Below, one piece after another: positions 1 through 8,789 of a stretch of DNA of 52,481 bases. The notes beneath the pieces were generated by a model, which searched no databases, was not told where the DNA came from, and saw only the letters and a list, made by a program, of their open reading frames with translations. Made by a program: the position numbers and the translations under genes. Position 1 is the stretch's first letter; every line of letters starts with the position of its first letter. This stretch comes from an uncultured Prevotella sp. (GTDB lineage Bacteria > Bacteroidota > Bacteroidia > Bacteroidales > Bacteroidaceae), in NCBI GenBank assembly GCA_946415755.1, contig CAMKTS010000002.1, forward strand, positions 127,703-180,183, in the 5' to 3' direction.

Positions 1-12
1 CTTTCTGAACTG

Positions 13-43
13 CAAAGGTAAGCATTATTTTGTAATCCTGCAA
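13..43 (-). promoter_or_regulatory. Promoter reading off the left edge
   Basis: On the minus strand TACCTTTG (13-20) lies 20 bp downstream of TTG (41-43), which matches the Bacteroidota sigma-ABfr consensus. It points left and would serve a divergent gene outside the window. No similar box was seen for the plus-strand gene at 122. Confidence 0.55.
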
Positions 44-121
44 GGCATCCCCGTCTTTTTTCTATCGGGCGGCATTACAAAAAGCGGGAAGACTCGTCAT
101 TATCATATAACAAGAACAACG

Positions 122-1717
122 ATGAGACACCTACTAATCATGCTCCTGCTATGGACTGTCGGCTACAGCCATGCCGGAGAAATCATGGTCGGCAAAGACG
201 GGAACATACACGAAGCCTTGCGACAGGCTCGCGAATGGCGGCGTACCAATGACCCACGCTGTGAAGGCGGTATTACTATCACCCTGCAGGAAGGACGCTA
301 CTACATGCAGGAACCTTTGTTCCTCCGTCCGGAGGACAGCGGCACCAAGGAGTCGCCGCTCACTATCCGTGGCATTGGAAAGTTGAACACGAGCGTTATC
401 TGTGGCGATGCCCGACAGAAACACACACAGCTTTGGCCTTTAAAAGAACAAGCTGACAGTCTTCCGTTTAGAAAACATGATGACGGTCTTCCAGATAAAG
501 GCATGGAGCGCATCATTGACTTCAACACCACCGACAGAACCATCACCATTCCCACTCCACCCCAGGAAGTTCTCCAGACTGATAATCTCGAAATGGTCGT
601 CCACCAGCGGTGGGCTATCGCTATCCTGCGTGTCAAGGAGATGAAGGTCGAGGGCGACAAAACCATTGTTTCGTTTATGGAACCCGAGAGTCGCCTGGAG
701 TTCGAACACCCCTGGCCTCAGCCCGTCATCGGCGGTGAGAAGGGCAACAGCAGCTTCCTGCTGCGCACCACCGAACAGCGCGACGGCATCGAGCAACTGG
801 TCATCATTGATGGTGCGAACTACGTGCGTTTCGAAGGAATCACTTTCGACAAGACCTGTTGGAACCGTCCGCTGCACAAAGGCCACGTCACCCTGCAGGG
901 CGGCATGCCCCTCGTCGATGCCTACAAGCTCGCGGTCCCAGGTTTACCCTGGGACTCCGACCTCGAGAACCAGGCCTGGATAGAACGCCCCGTGAGTGCT
1001 GTCACCGTGAAGAACGCCCATCACGTAGACTTCCACCATGTGCTGTTCCAGAATCTGGCCTCCACGGCCTTGGACTTTGTCGATAACATCAGCGACTGCA
1101 CGGTGCAAAACTGCACCTTCGGCAACATCGGCGGCACAGCCATCATGGGTGGTTCGTTTGCAGAAAGTCCCCGCGAGGTACACCGTCCCTACACCAACCT
1201 GGCAGAACGCTGCCAGCGGCTGACCATCAAAGGAAACCCCATCGTTGATGTGGCCAACGAGGACTGGGGAGCCGTTGCCATCGCCTTGGGGTATGTGCGC
1301 AACTGCACCATCAGCCACAACTTCGTGAGCCGCACCAGCTACTCCGGCATCTGCGTCGGCTGGGGATGGACACCACACGATACGGGCATGCAGAACAACC
1401 GTATCGTAGGCAATAGAGTCAGCCACTATGCCCGCCAACTCTACGATGCCGGTGCCATCTATACGCTGTCGAACCAACCGGGCTCCGTCATCAGCGACAA
1501 CATTATCAGTATGCCCTTCCCAGCCCCCTACACCACCAACGACCGCGGCTTCCGCATCTACCTAGATGCCCGCACGGACGGTTTTACAATAGAAAACAAT
1601 AAGACCTATGACGCTGTCGGCACTAAGCATGGTGAAATACCCACTGACCTCCGTCCCATCCGCCGCGATGAGATAGGCGACAATCACCCAGGTCCAAACA
1701 TCATATTCAAACAATGA
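122..1717 (+). CDS. Secreted right-handed beta-helix protein, possible GH141-like glycosidase
   Basis: 531 residues with a signal peptide (about residues 1-18, ending SHA). The body has the repetitive N-C-T/N-x-I pattern of a right-handed parallel beta-helix. The early Y-x-x-x-x-P-L-F-L stretch, and late motifs such as GAIYTLSNQPGSVISDN, are typical of Bacteroidota proteins related to GH141 (fucosidase/xylanase) or pectate-lyase-fold enzymes. It probably acts on a plant glycan in the periplasm or at the surface. Its stop overlaps the start of the GH31 gene by 4 bp (ATGA), so the two are translationally coupled. The fold is reasonably sure; the substrate is inferred from neighbours that handle alpha-xylosides and L-galactose. 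A polysaccharide lyase is the main alternative. Confidence 0.7.
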   Translation: MRHLLIMLLLWTVGYSHAGEIMVGKDGNIHEALRQAREWRRTNDPRCEGGITITLQEGRYYMQEPLFLRPEDSGTKESPLTIRGIGKLNTSVICGDARQKHTQLWPLKEQADSLPFRKHDDGLPDKGMERIIDFNTTDRTITIPTPPQEVLQTDNLEMVVHQRWAIAILRVKEMKVEGDKTIVSFMEPESRLEFEHPWPQPVIGGEKGNSSFLLRTTEQRDGIEQLVIIDGANYVRFEGITFDKTCWNRPLHKGHVTLQGGMPLVDAYKLAVPGLPWDSDLENQAWIERPVSAVTVKNAHHVDFHHVLFQNLASTALDFVDNISDCTVQNCTFGNIGGTAIMGGSFAESPREVHRPYTNLAERCQRLTIKGNPIVDVANEDWGAVAIALGYVRNCTISHNFVSRTSYSGICVGWGWTPHDTGMQNNRIVGNRVSHYARQLYDAGAIYTLSNQPGSVISDNIISMPFPAPYTTNDRGFRIYLDARTDGFTIENNKTYDAVGTKHGEIPTDLRPIRRDEIGDNHPGPNIIFKQ

Positions 1718-3975
1718 AACAAACAAACTACCATCTTTTCGACTTCATGGACTTTGATCCTTCGTTAGAGAAGGAAGAGAGTCTATGGAAAGCATACGCA
1801 CCAAGCCATATAGAGGAGCGCGATGGCGATATCGTGGTGACCATTCCCTATCAGAGGCAACTACACCAAGAAGATATGGCGCCTGACACATCAGTGCCTC
1901 AACAAAGCTACGACCTCATCATCCGCGCCTATAGCCCCAACATCATCCGCCTGTTTACCACCATGGGTGGCGACGAGATGACGGAGCAGGACGATATGCT
2001 TCAGATGGCTCCCGAGGTGAAGCGCCAGCCCCTTCGCCTAGTAGGCTGCGATATCATCGCAGCAAATGGCAAGAAGGTAGCCACCATCGACCTCAGCGAA
2101 CCCAAGCTGGACCATTGGAGCGACCTGTTGCCTGCCCCCCAGCCGGCACCCTTCATCACCTTCTATCCGGATGGAGACGAAAGAAAAGGCATTGCCCTGA
2201 GCGACGACCACTTCTCGCCCCCTCGCTACGATGCGCTCCCCTTAGGGTTCTGTTCGGTAGGCTGCGACTCTGTCGCAGCACCAAACACCGAGCGTGCCAC
2301 CATCAGTTTCAAGTGTGCCCCCGACGAGTGCTTTGTGGGTACAGGCGAGCGTTTCCGGAAGATGGACCTCAGCGGACAGACCTTCCAGCTGAAGAACCAG
2401 GACGGCCAAGGTGTCAACAACCGTCGTTGCTATAAGAACATCCCGTTCTATATGAGTAGCCGGATGTATGGTTGTTTCTATCACACCAGCGACTACTGCA
2501 AGCTCTCATTGGCTGACCACTCGACACGCTCAGTGCAGTTCATGTGCGACCGTGCCACCATAGATGTATTTCTTATCGGTGGCAAGAGTCCCGAAGAGAT
2601 TCTCAAGGGTTACCGCATGCTCACAGGGTTCCCACAGATGCCACCCCTATGGTCGTTTGGCATCTGGATGAGTCGTATGACGTACTTCTCTGCCGAGGAG
2701 GTGGATGAGATTTGCAACCGTCTGCGTAGTGAGCATTACCCGTGTGATGTCATCCATCTGGATACGGGCTGGTTCCGCACTGACTGGCTGTGCGAGTGGA
2801 AGTTCAATCCCGAACGGTTCCCCGATCCCAAGGGCTTTGTACAGGGACTGCGCAAAAAAGGCTTTAAGGTGAGTCTGTGGCAGTTGCCATACGTGGCACA
2901 AGGCGCAGAGCAAATCAACGAAGCCAAGGAGAACAAATATATCAGCCAGTCTGCCCAGCAGGATTTCTCAACTGGCGGTGCCTCCAACTTCTCTACGCTT
3001 GACTATGCCGGTACCATCGACTTTACCTACGAGAAGGCCGTAGACTGGTATAAGAACAAGTTGCTGAAGCCATTGCTGGAGATGGGCGTAGAATGTATCA
3101 AGACCGACTTTGGAGAGAATATCCACATGGATCATCAATACCATGCCATGACGGCAGAGCGGCTGAATAACATCTATTCCTTATTATACCAGAGGGCTGC
3201 ATACGAGGTGACAAAGGAGGTGACGGGCAATGGTATCGTTTGGGCACGTTCTGCCTGGGCAGGCTGCCAGCGCTATCCCTTACACTGGGGCGGCGACTCT
3301 GAGTCGTCATGGAGCGGTATGGCAGGTTCGCTGAAGGGAGGACTGCACTTCGGACTCTCGGGCTTTGCCTTCTGGAGCCATGATGTGCCGGGTTTCCACT
3401 CTACGCCCGACTTCATGAACTCACCAGTGGATGAGAATGTGTATCTGCGGTGGACACAGTTTGGCGTGTTTTCCTCGCATATCCGATATCACGGTACCTG
3501 CAAGCGTGAACCGTGGCATTATCCCGCTATTGCAGAGACGGTAAAGCGGTGGTGGCGGCTGCGCTACCAGCTAATACCGTATATCGTAGAACAAGGAGAA
3601 CTGGCTTGCCGGACGGGTTATCCCCTGGTACGTGCCCTACTGTTTCACCATCCGCACGACCGGCAAGTGTGGCATATCGATGATGAATACTATTTCGGCT
3701 CCGAGTTCCTCGTCTGTCCTGTCATGAACAGTCGGAACAAGCGAGATATCTATTTGCCAGAAGGCCTGTGGGTCAATTTCTTCACAGGCGAACGCTTGGA
3801 TGGCGGACGATGGTATGAGGATGTGGAAGTGCCCATCGACCAGATGCCCGTATTCGTGCGACCAGGCACTCTTCTGAAGATGTATCTTGACGATGTGGAT
3901 TCAACAGATGACATGGATATGTCGAAAGCTGTCACCATCGAAATCACCAAAGAATACAAAGGACTATCCGTATAA
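1714..3975 (+). CDS. GH31 family alpha-glycosidase, probably alpha-xylosidase
   Basis: 753 residues, no signal peptide, so probably cytoplasmic. The GH31 nucleophile motif reads KTDFGEN with Asp465 and the acid/base motif HWGGDSESSW with Asp528; both match the YicI-type alpha-xylosidase form more closely than alpha-glucosidases, which usually have WxDMNE. A following GLSGFAFWSHD block is also YicI-like. The gene overlaps the upstream beta-helix gene by 4 bp and is followed after 34 bp by a sodium:solute symporter. This suggests that an alpha-xylosylated oligosaccharide or a xyloside fragment is imported and trimmed inside the cell. The family is very likely; xyloside specificity is inferred from motifs. 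Confidence 0.88.
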   Translation: MKQTNYHLFDFMDFDPSLEKEESLWKAYAPSHIEERDGDIVVTIPYQRQLHQEDMAPDTSVPQQSYDLIIRAYSPNIIRLFTTMGGDEMTEQDDMLQMAPEVKRQPLRLVGCDIIAANGKKVATIDLSEPKLDHWSDLLPAPQPAPFITFYPDGDERKGIALSDDHFSPPRYDALPLGFCSVGCDSVAAPNTERATISFKCAPDECFVGTGERFRKMDLSGQTFQLKNQDGQGVNNRRCYKNIPFYMSSRMYGCFYHTSDYCKLSLADHSTRSVQFMCDRATIDVFLIGGKSPEEILKGYRMLTGFPQMPPLWSFGIWMSRMTYFSAEEVDEICNRLRSEHYPCDVIHLDTGWFRTDWLCEWKFNPERFPDPKGFVQGLRKKGFKVSLWQLPYVAQGAEQINEAKENKYISQSAQQDFSTGGASNFSTLDYAGTIDFTYEKAVDWYKNKLLKPLLEMGVECIKTDFGENIHMDHQYHAMTAERLNNIYSLLYQRAAYEVTKEVTGNGIVWARSAWAGCQRYPLHWGGDSESSWSGMAGSLKGGLHFGLSGFAFWSHDVPGFHSTPDFMNSPVDENVYLRWTQFGVFSSHIRYHGTCKREPWHYPAIAETVKRWWRLRYQLIPYIVEQGELACRTGYPLVRALLFHHPHDRQVWHIDDEYYFGSEFLVCPVMNSRNKRDIYLPEGLWVNFFTGERLDGGRWYEDVEVPIDQMPVFVRPGTLLKMYLDDVDSTDDMDMSKAVTIEITKEYKGLSV

Positions 3976-4009
3976 CTTTTGATCTTTGAACGATAACTAT
4001 AAACTTTGA

Positions 4010-5596
4010 ATGATGAACTCACATTATATGCAAGGCCTTGACTGGCTAATCCTGGGAATCTATTTTGCCGTACTCCTTGTCATCGGAATATGGGCCAGTA
4101 CAAAACGCAAGAAGGGGGGTGCCCTCTTCCTAGCAGAACATTCGCTGCGGTGGCATCACATCGGATTCTCCATGTGGGGAACCAATGTCGGGCCATCGAT
4201 GCTGATAGCCAGTGCCAGCGCAGGCTTTACGTCGGGAATCGTTTCTGGCAACTATGCGTGGTATGCCTTCGTGTTCATTGCCTTGCTGGCCTTTGTGTTC
4301 GCACCGCGCTACTTAGGTGCCAAGGTACATACCCTTCCGGAATTCATGGGCTTGCGCTTCGGACAGTCCACGCGTAACATCCTGGCGTGGTACACCATTA
4401 TTACCATTGTCATTTCGTGGCTTGCCCTGACACTCTTTGCCGGTGGCATCCTCATCCGTCAGGTTTTCGACATTCCCATGTGGTCATCAGCGTTAGTGCT
4501 GCTCCTCATCAGTGCTTTCTTTACGATGATGGGCGGACTGAAGGCCGTGGCATACACCAACGTTTATCAGATGATACTGCTGATAGCCGTCTCTCTGGTA
4601 CTGGTGCTGGTAGGATTAGACAGGGTAGGAGGTGTCAGTGCCTTGGTGGATAAGGTGCCTGCCGACTACTGGGTGATGTTCAAGCCCAACAGCGACGAGG
4701 CCTTCCCCTGGCTGCCTATCGTGCTGGGCTATCCCGTTATGGGTGTGTGGTTTTGGTGTACCGACCAGAGTATGGTACAGCCTGTGCTGGCTGCCAAGGA
4801 CTTGCGTGAAGGCCAGCTGGGTACCAACTTTACCGGTTGGCTGAAAATCCTGGATGTGGCACTTTATATCCTGCCAGGTGTCATCTGTTTTGCCTTGTTT
4901 GGCGACACGCTGAAGAATCCCGATGAGGCTTATCTGACCATGGTCGAGAATCTGTTCCCTGTAGGAATGGTGGGACTGGTGTTTGCTGTACTGACAGCCT
5001 GCTTGGTATCTACCATTGGCTCGGCACTGAATGCGCTGAGTACCGTCTTCACGATGGACATCTACGTCAAGAAGTTCAATCCTAATGCCTCGCAGCGGCA
5101 CATCAACTATGTCGGACGTGTTGTTACCGTCATCGGTGCCGCTCTTGCCATCATCCTCACCGTAGCGATCGACAGCATCAAAGGACTTAACCTCTTTAAC
5201 GTGTTCCAAAGTGTGTTGGGCTTCATCGCCCCGCCGATGGCTGCTGTCTTTCTGATGGGAGTGTTCTGGAAGAAGGCCACCACACGTGCTGCCAACTTTG
5301 CCCTGACAGCCGGTACGGCCTTCTGTCTTGTCGTGGGGGTACTCTACCTATGGCCACCGCAGTGGCTCACCGATATGCTGGTGTCGGCAGGAACGTCTCT
5401 GCCGCACTTTATGCTACTATCTTTCTACCTCTTCGTCATCCTGATGGTCTCCATGACCGTCCTGAGCATGACCGACAGCAAAGAGTCGACTCCTTTGGCG
5501 TATACCGTTGAGGAAGCGCCAAAATCGAAGCTCGCCATCGGTCTCTGGATAGCTCTGGCGGTAGTGATGGTCGGACTCTATATCTATTTCAACTAG
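4010..5596 (+). CDS. Sodium:solute symporter (SSS family)
   Basis: 528 residues with about 13-14 hydrophobic segments. It begins with the typical D-W-L-I-L-G-I-Y-F-A helix, then the G-x-x-x-F-L-A segment and the W-G-T-N-V-G-P-S-M loop seen in SGLT-like sugar symporters. It should import a sugar or sugar acid with sodium across the inner membrane. Two ATG codons are adjacent (4010 and 4013); the first is used here. It is third in the beta-helix/GH31 cluster and ends 4 bp inside the convergent L-galactose dehydrogenation operon (shared CTAG). L-galactose or a related monosaccharide is a plausible substrate, but this rests only on position. Confidence 0.9.
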   Translation: MMNSHYMQGLDWLILGIYFAVLLVIGIWASTKRKKGGALFLAEHSLRWHHIGFSMWGTNVGPSMLIASASAGFTSGIVSGNYAWYAFVFIALLAFVFAPRYLGAKVHTLPEFMGLRFGQSTRNILAWYTIITIVISWLALTLFAGGILIRQVFDIPMWSSALVLLLISAFFTMMGGLKAVAYTNVYQMILLIAVSLVLVLVGLDRVGGVSALVDKVPADYWVMFKPNSDEAFPWLPIVLGYPVMGVWFWCTDQSMVQPVLAAKDLREGQLGTNFTGWLKILDVALYILPGVICFALFGDTLKNPDEAYLTMVENLFPVGMVGLVFAVLTACLVSTIGSALNALSTVFTMDIYVKKFNPNASQRHINYVGRVVTVIGAALAIILTVAIDSIKGLNLFNVFQSVLGFIAPPMAAVFLMGVFWKKATTRAANFALTAGTAFCLVVGVLYLWPPQWLTDMLVSAGTSLPHFMLLSFYLFVILMVSMTVLSMTDSKESTPLAYTVEEAPKSKLAIGLWIALAVVMVGLYIYFN

Positions 5597-6612
5597 ACGA
5601 ATCTTACAAGAATCCTGAATACTTTAGCGGGAGCCTGCATCCATTGTTGCATGGCTCCTTCTGCTTGTTCAGGAGTGACCTCGTTGCTGATGAGAATATC
5701 GTATGGCGGGTTGTGCTTTTCCAGATAGCGGATGACTCCTTCGAAGTCCTCAGGCTGGGCGTTGCGCGACCCACGGATGTCAATCTCTTTCTGTACGAAA
5801 TACTTGGTGGTAAACGATACGTCCTGTTTGGCATAGCCGATGCATACTACCCGACCTGTAAACGATACGCAGTCGATGGCCATCTGATAGGTGGCAGGGG
5901 CACCAACAGCCTCAATGACTACGTCAACGCCTTCTCCATCGGTCAACTCCGCCAGACGCTGTTTTACATCCTCTTTGGCAGAATTGATGGTATAGTCGGC
6001 ACCCAGGCCGCGAACAATTTCCAGTTTCTCATCATCCATGTCACAGGCAATGACTTTCGCACCACGGGTCACGGCACGTACTACGGCTCCTACGCCTACC
6101 ATGCCACAGCCGATGACCATCACCACGTCTGTGTCAACCACCTGTCCGCGGCTGACGGCGTGGAATCCCACACTCATAGGTTCGATGATTGCTGCATGCT
6201 CTACACTGATGTTGCCGATAGGGATGACCTTCTGCCAAGGGATGGCAATGTACTCGCACATGGCACCATTGCGTTGAACTCCTAATGTCTCATTGTGCTC
6301 ACAGGCATTGTATCGGCGGTTCTTACAAGAAGGGCAGTGACCGCAATTGGTATAGGGATTCACGGTAACGGCCATGCCCGGACATAAATGGCCAGGCACT
6401 GAACTGCCCACCTCGGCAATTTCGGCACCGATTTCGTGACCGGGAATGACGGGCATTTTCACCATGGGGTTCAGGCCGCGATAGGTGTTCAAGTCGCTGC
6501 CGCAGAATCCGACATAATGTATTTTGAGCAGCACCTCGTCTGCTCCACACTGAGGTTTCTCAATGTCTACAACCTTCATCACGGAAGGCTCTGTAATCTG
6601 TATTGCTTTCAT
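5593..6612 (-). CDS. Zinc-dependent alcohol dehydrogenase, likely L-galactonate 5-dehydrogenase
   Basis: 339-residue medium-chain dehydrogenase. Catalytic zinc ligands are Cys37 (FCGSD) and His59-Glu60 (PGHEI); structural zinc cysteines are 90, 93, 96 and 104; a Rossmann GCGMVGVG lies near residue 168. The stretch RGSRNAQPEDF near the C terminus closely matches E. coli LgoD (YjjN; GSRNATPEDF), which oxidises L-galactonate to D-tagaturonate. It is last in the operon, 11 bp after the lactonase. By family and context it should convert L-galactonate to D-tagaturonate with NAD(P). Another polyol or aldonate substrate cannot be excluded. Confidence 0.8.
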   Translation of the reverse strand: MKAIQITEPSVMKVVDIEKPQCGADEVLLKIHYVGFCGSDLNTYRGLNPMVKMPVIPGHEIGAEIAEVGSSVPGHLCPGMAVTVNPYTNCGHCPSCKNRRYNACEHNETLGVQRNGAMCEYIAIPWQKVIPIGNISVEHAAIIEPMSVGFHAVSRGQVVDTDVVMVIGCGMVGVGAVVRAVTRGAKVIACDMDDEKLEIVRGLGADYTINSAKEDVKQRLAELTDGEGVDVVIEAVGAPATYQMAIDCVSFTGRVVCIGYAKQDVSFTTKYFVQKEIDIRGSRNAQPEDFEGVIRYLEKHNPPYDILISNEVTPEQAEGAMQQWMQAPAKVFRILVRFV

Positions 6613-6623
6613 CTTTGTAAATG

Positions 6624-7541
6624 TTATTCGCTCATATTTTTAATATAGGGTAGCTCGACGAGGTCGCCAAAGCCGAAGAACTGCTTGGCATTGTCGCATA
6701 GGAACATGCGCTTCTCGTCATCCGTCAGTTCCTTTGACTTGGTCACGAAGTCATACGACATCTTATAGGTGATGGCGGTGATGGTGCGCGGATAGTCAGA
6801 CCCCCACATCAGCTTCTGCCAGCCCACCTCATCGGCAGCCTCTTTAATAGCACGGATGGCTGATGGGAAGGGGTAGAACTCATCGTTGAACAGCCACGTA
6901 ATACCACCACTCTCAACATAAACGTTCTCGTGGCGAGCCAACTTGATTTGACTCATCCAATGAGGACGTGTCACCATACCGAAATGGCCGATAGCCACCT
7001 TCAGACGAGGGTACTCCTGGATGATTTCCTCCATCTGTCCTACTTGTGCGTCACCATCCATCAGTTCGATACCGAGGATGATGTCGTTGCCCTGCATTAA
7101 AAACAGTACCTTACGCAACTCGTCCTCCTCCAGGAAGTCCTTCGGCAGACGGGCGGCAGGAATCTTCAGACCTCGGAATCCCTTTGCAATGAGGCTCAGT
7201 GCCTGCTCATAGTAGCCTGGTTGCCGCCATTCCGGCATGCCAAATACGAAGAAACGGTCAGGATATTGCCGTCCTACTACTTGCAGATAGCCGTTCTGCA
7301 GCCCGTCGATGAATTCCTGTGTGATGACGGCAGCCGAAACTTGAGCGTAGTCCATGTTCGAGAGGAACCGCTCTGCCGTGTTCTGCCCATCGGTCATGTA
7401 AGGCGGCAGCATCTGCACCTCCTCTCCGAAGAACATGCTCCGGCTGCGGTTGGGCTCCAGCTGGTAAATGGGGGAACCGTTTACCACAGTGTTCTGATTC
7501 AGCCACAGGTGGGCGTGCGCATCAATTATGTATTGGCCCAT
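6624..7541 (-). CDS. Amidohydrolase-superfamily lactonase (COG3618/amidohydrolase_2 type)
   Basis: 305-residue TIM-barrel amidohydrolase. The metal site starts with DAHAHLW (His9, His11), continues with AIGHFG and closes with WGSDYPR (catalytic Asp). This family includes sugar lactonases such as L-fuconolactonase and the L-galactono-lactonase of Bacteroides vulgatus. Its start overlaps the end of the L-galactose dehydrogenase-like gene by 16 bp and it precedes the zinc dehydrogenase by 11 bp. The expected reaction is opening of L-galactono-lactone to L-galactonate. The superfamily is clear; the lactone specificity is inferred from the operon. Confidence 0.82.
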   Translation of the reverse strand: MGQYIIDAHAHLWLNQNTVVNGSPIYQLEPNRSRSMFFGEEVQMLPPYMTDGQNTAERFLSNMDYAQVSAAVITQEFIDGLQNGYLQVVGRQYPDRFFVFGMPEWRQPGYYEQALSLIAKGFRGLKIPAARLPKDFLEEDELRKVLFLMQGNDIILGIELMDGDAQVGQMEEIIQEYPRLKVAIGHFGMVTRPHWMSQIKLARHENVYVESGGITWLFNDEFYPFPSAIRAIKEAADEVGWQKLMWGSDYPRTITAITYKMSYDFVTKSKELTDDEKRMFLCDNAKQFFGFGDLVELPYIKNMSE

Positions 7542-8473
7542 GATACTCGCTGTTGGTCACCGATAATGGCTCTTACCTCCTGTACCAGTTGCTCGTCCAT
7601 AGGTTCTTCGATATAGGCGAGGTTGGTCGTGATGGCCTCAGGACGTGTGGTGCTGAATACGGTGGAGGCGATGCGGGAATTGGAACAGGCAAACTGCATG
7701 GCCAGCTTCTCGATGGGATAGCCCTTCTCCTGACAATAGGCGGCAGCCTTCCGACAGACTTCCACCAATGGCTTGGGAGCAGGATGCCAGTCGGGCACAC
7801 CGCGTGTGGTCAGCAATCCCATGCTGAAAGGTGAAGCACTGAGTACGCCAATACCGTGCTCCTCGAAAAAGTCCATGAAGTCGATAAGCTTATCATCGCA
7901 CAGGCAATAGTGACAGAAATTCATCACGCTCTCCACGGTACCCTCCGGACAATGCTCGATGACCCATTTCAGGTTTTCCAGTTGCAGGTCAGTGATGCCC
8001 ACGTGGCGTACCACCCCCTCTTTTTTCAATTCATGCAGGGCGGGCAGTGTCTCGTCGACCACTTTCTGCAGGCCACCTTCCATCCGGCCTTGGAACTCGA
8101 TGTCATGCACGTTGATAATGTCGATGTAGTCGATGTGCAGGCGTTCCAGGCTTTCATATACACTCTCTTTGGCACGACGGGCCGAATAGTCCCATGTGTT
8201 CACGCCGTCTTTGCCGTAGCGTCCCACCTTTGTGGAAAGGAAGAACTTGTCACGGGGGATGTCCTTCAGTGCCTTTCCTAGTACTGTCTCAGCTTTATAA
8301 TGGCCGTAGTATGGCGACACGTCTATGATGTTGATGCCGGCATCGACAGCAGCAAAAACGGCATCAATGCCCCGGTTCTCGTTGAAAGAATGGAACACGC
8401 CGCCCAGTGAAGAGGCACCAAACCCCAGCTCCGACACGTTCATCCCCGTCTTTCCTAATGCTCTGTAGTTCAT
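7526..8473 (-). CDS. Aldo/keto reductase, L-galactose 1-dehydrogenase-like
   Basis: 315 residues. The AKR tetrad is visible: Asp51 and Tyr56 (DVSPYYG), Lys82 (STKVGRY) and His123 (NVHDIEF). The sequence resembles plant L-galactose dehydrogenase in several long blocks, for example the C-H-Y-x-x-x-D segment, SASPFSMGLLT and P-x-W-H-P-A. It should oxidise L-galactose (perhaps also L-fucose) at C1 to the lactone with NAD(P). It is first of three overlapping genes for oxidation, lactone opening and a second oxidation. A perfect hairpin lies just upstream (8495-8520), so it may have its own start or be read through from the gene before it. Confidence 0.85.
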   Translation of the reverse strand: MNYRALGKTGMNVSELGFGASSLGGVFHSFNENRGIDAVFAAVDAGINIIDVSPYYGHYKAETVLGKALKDIPRDKFFLSTKVGRYGKDGVNTWDYSARRAKESVYESLERLHIDYIDIINVHDIEFQGRMEGGLQKVVDETLPALHELKKEGVVRHVGITDLQLENLKWVIEHCPEGTVESVMNFCHYCLCDDKLIDFMDFFEEHGIGVLSASPFSMGLLTTRGVPDWHPAPKPLVEVCRKAAAYCQEKGYPIEKLAMQFACSNSRIASTVFSTTRPEAITTNLAYIEEPMDEQLVQEVRAIIGDQQRVSWANT

Positions 8474-8494
8474 AAGTAGTTTGTTTAGATTAGA

Positions 8495-8520
8495 AAGACC
8501 ACGGCATTACCCGTGGTCTT
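8495..8520 (-). terminator. Intergenic hairpin, partial terminator
   Basis: Perfect 10-bp stem (8495-8504 with 8511-8520) and a 6-nt loop, followed on the minus strand by TTTCTAATC. It lies after the 82-residue protein gene and 22 bp before the dehydrogenase start. The short U tract suggests a weak terminator or processing site separating the two units. Confidence 0.55.
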
Positions 8521-8527
8521 ATGCTGT

Positions 8528-8776
8528 TCAAATATGGAAGGCATCACTCTCGTTAGGTCTGTAGGCCTTGCCGTCCTCATCTTTTATGTACACCTGCAGG
8601 TCGGTGAAATAGCCTGTCTCCTGCAGTTTCTTCAGTTCTTCCTTGGTGGCTTCAAAGCCGTGGAACTCCTTTGCCGTAGCAATGTGGTTGGTAAACTCCA
8701 GTTTCTTCTTCTCTGTGTCGAGAACGGAAATCCACTCGTCCTTCGTGCGGTCTCCGATGATAAATTTCTTACTCAT
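8528..8776 (-). CDS. Small charged hypothetical protein
   Basis: 82 residues with no signal peptide or membrane segment, rich in Lys, Glu and Asp. I do not recognise the family. It starts 13 bp after the outer-membrane barrel gene and is followed by the hairpin at 8495-8520, so the two form a bicistron. It looks like a folded soluble alpha/beta protein; no role can be assigned. Confidence 0.6.
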   Translation of the reverse strand: MSKKFIIGDRTKDEWISVLDTEKKKLEFTNHIATAKEFHGFEATKEELKKLQETGYFTDLQVYIKDEDGKAYRPNESDAFHI

Positions 8777-8789
8777 AGTCTTTTATGGT

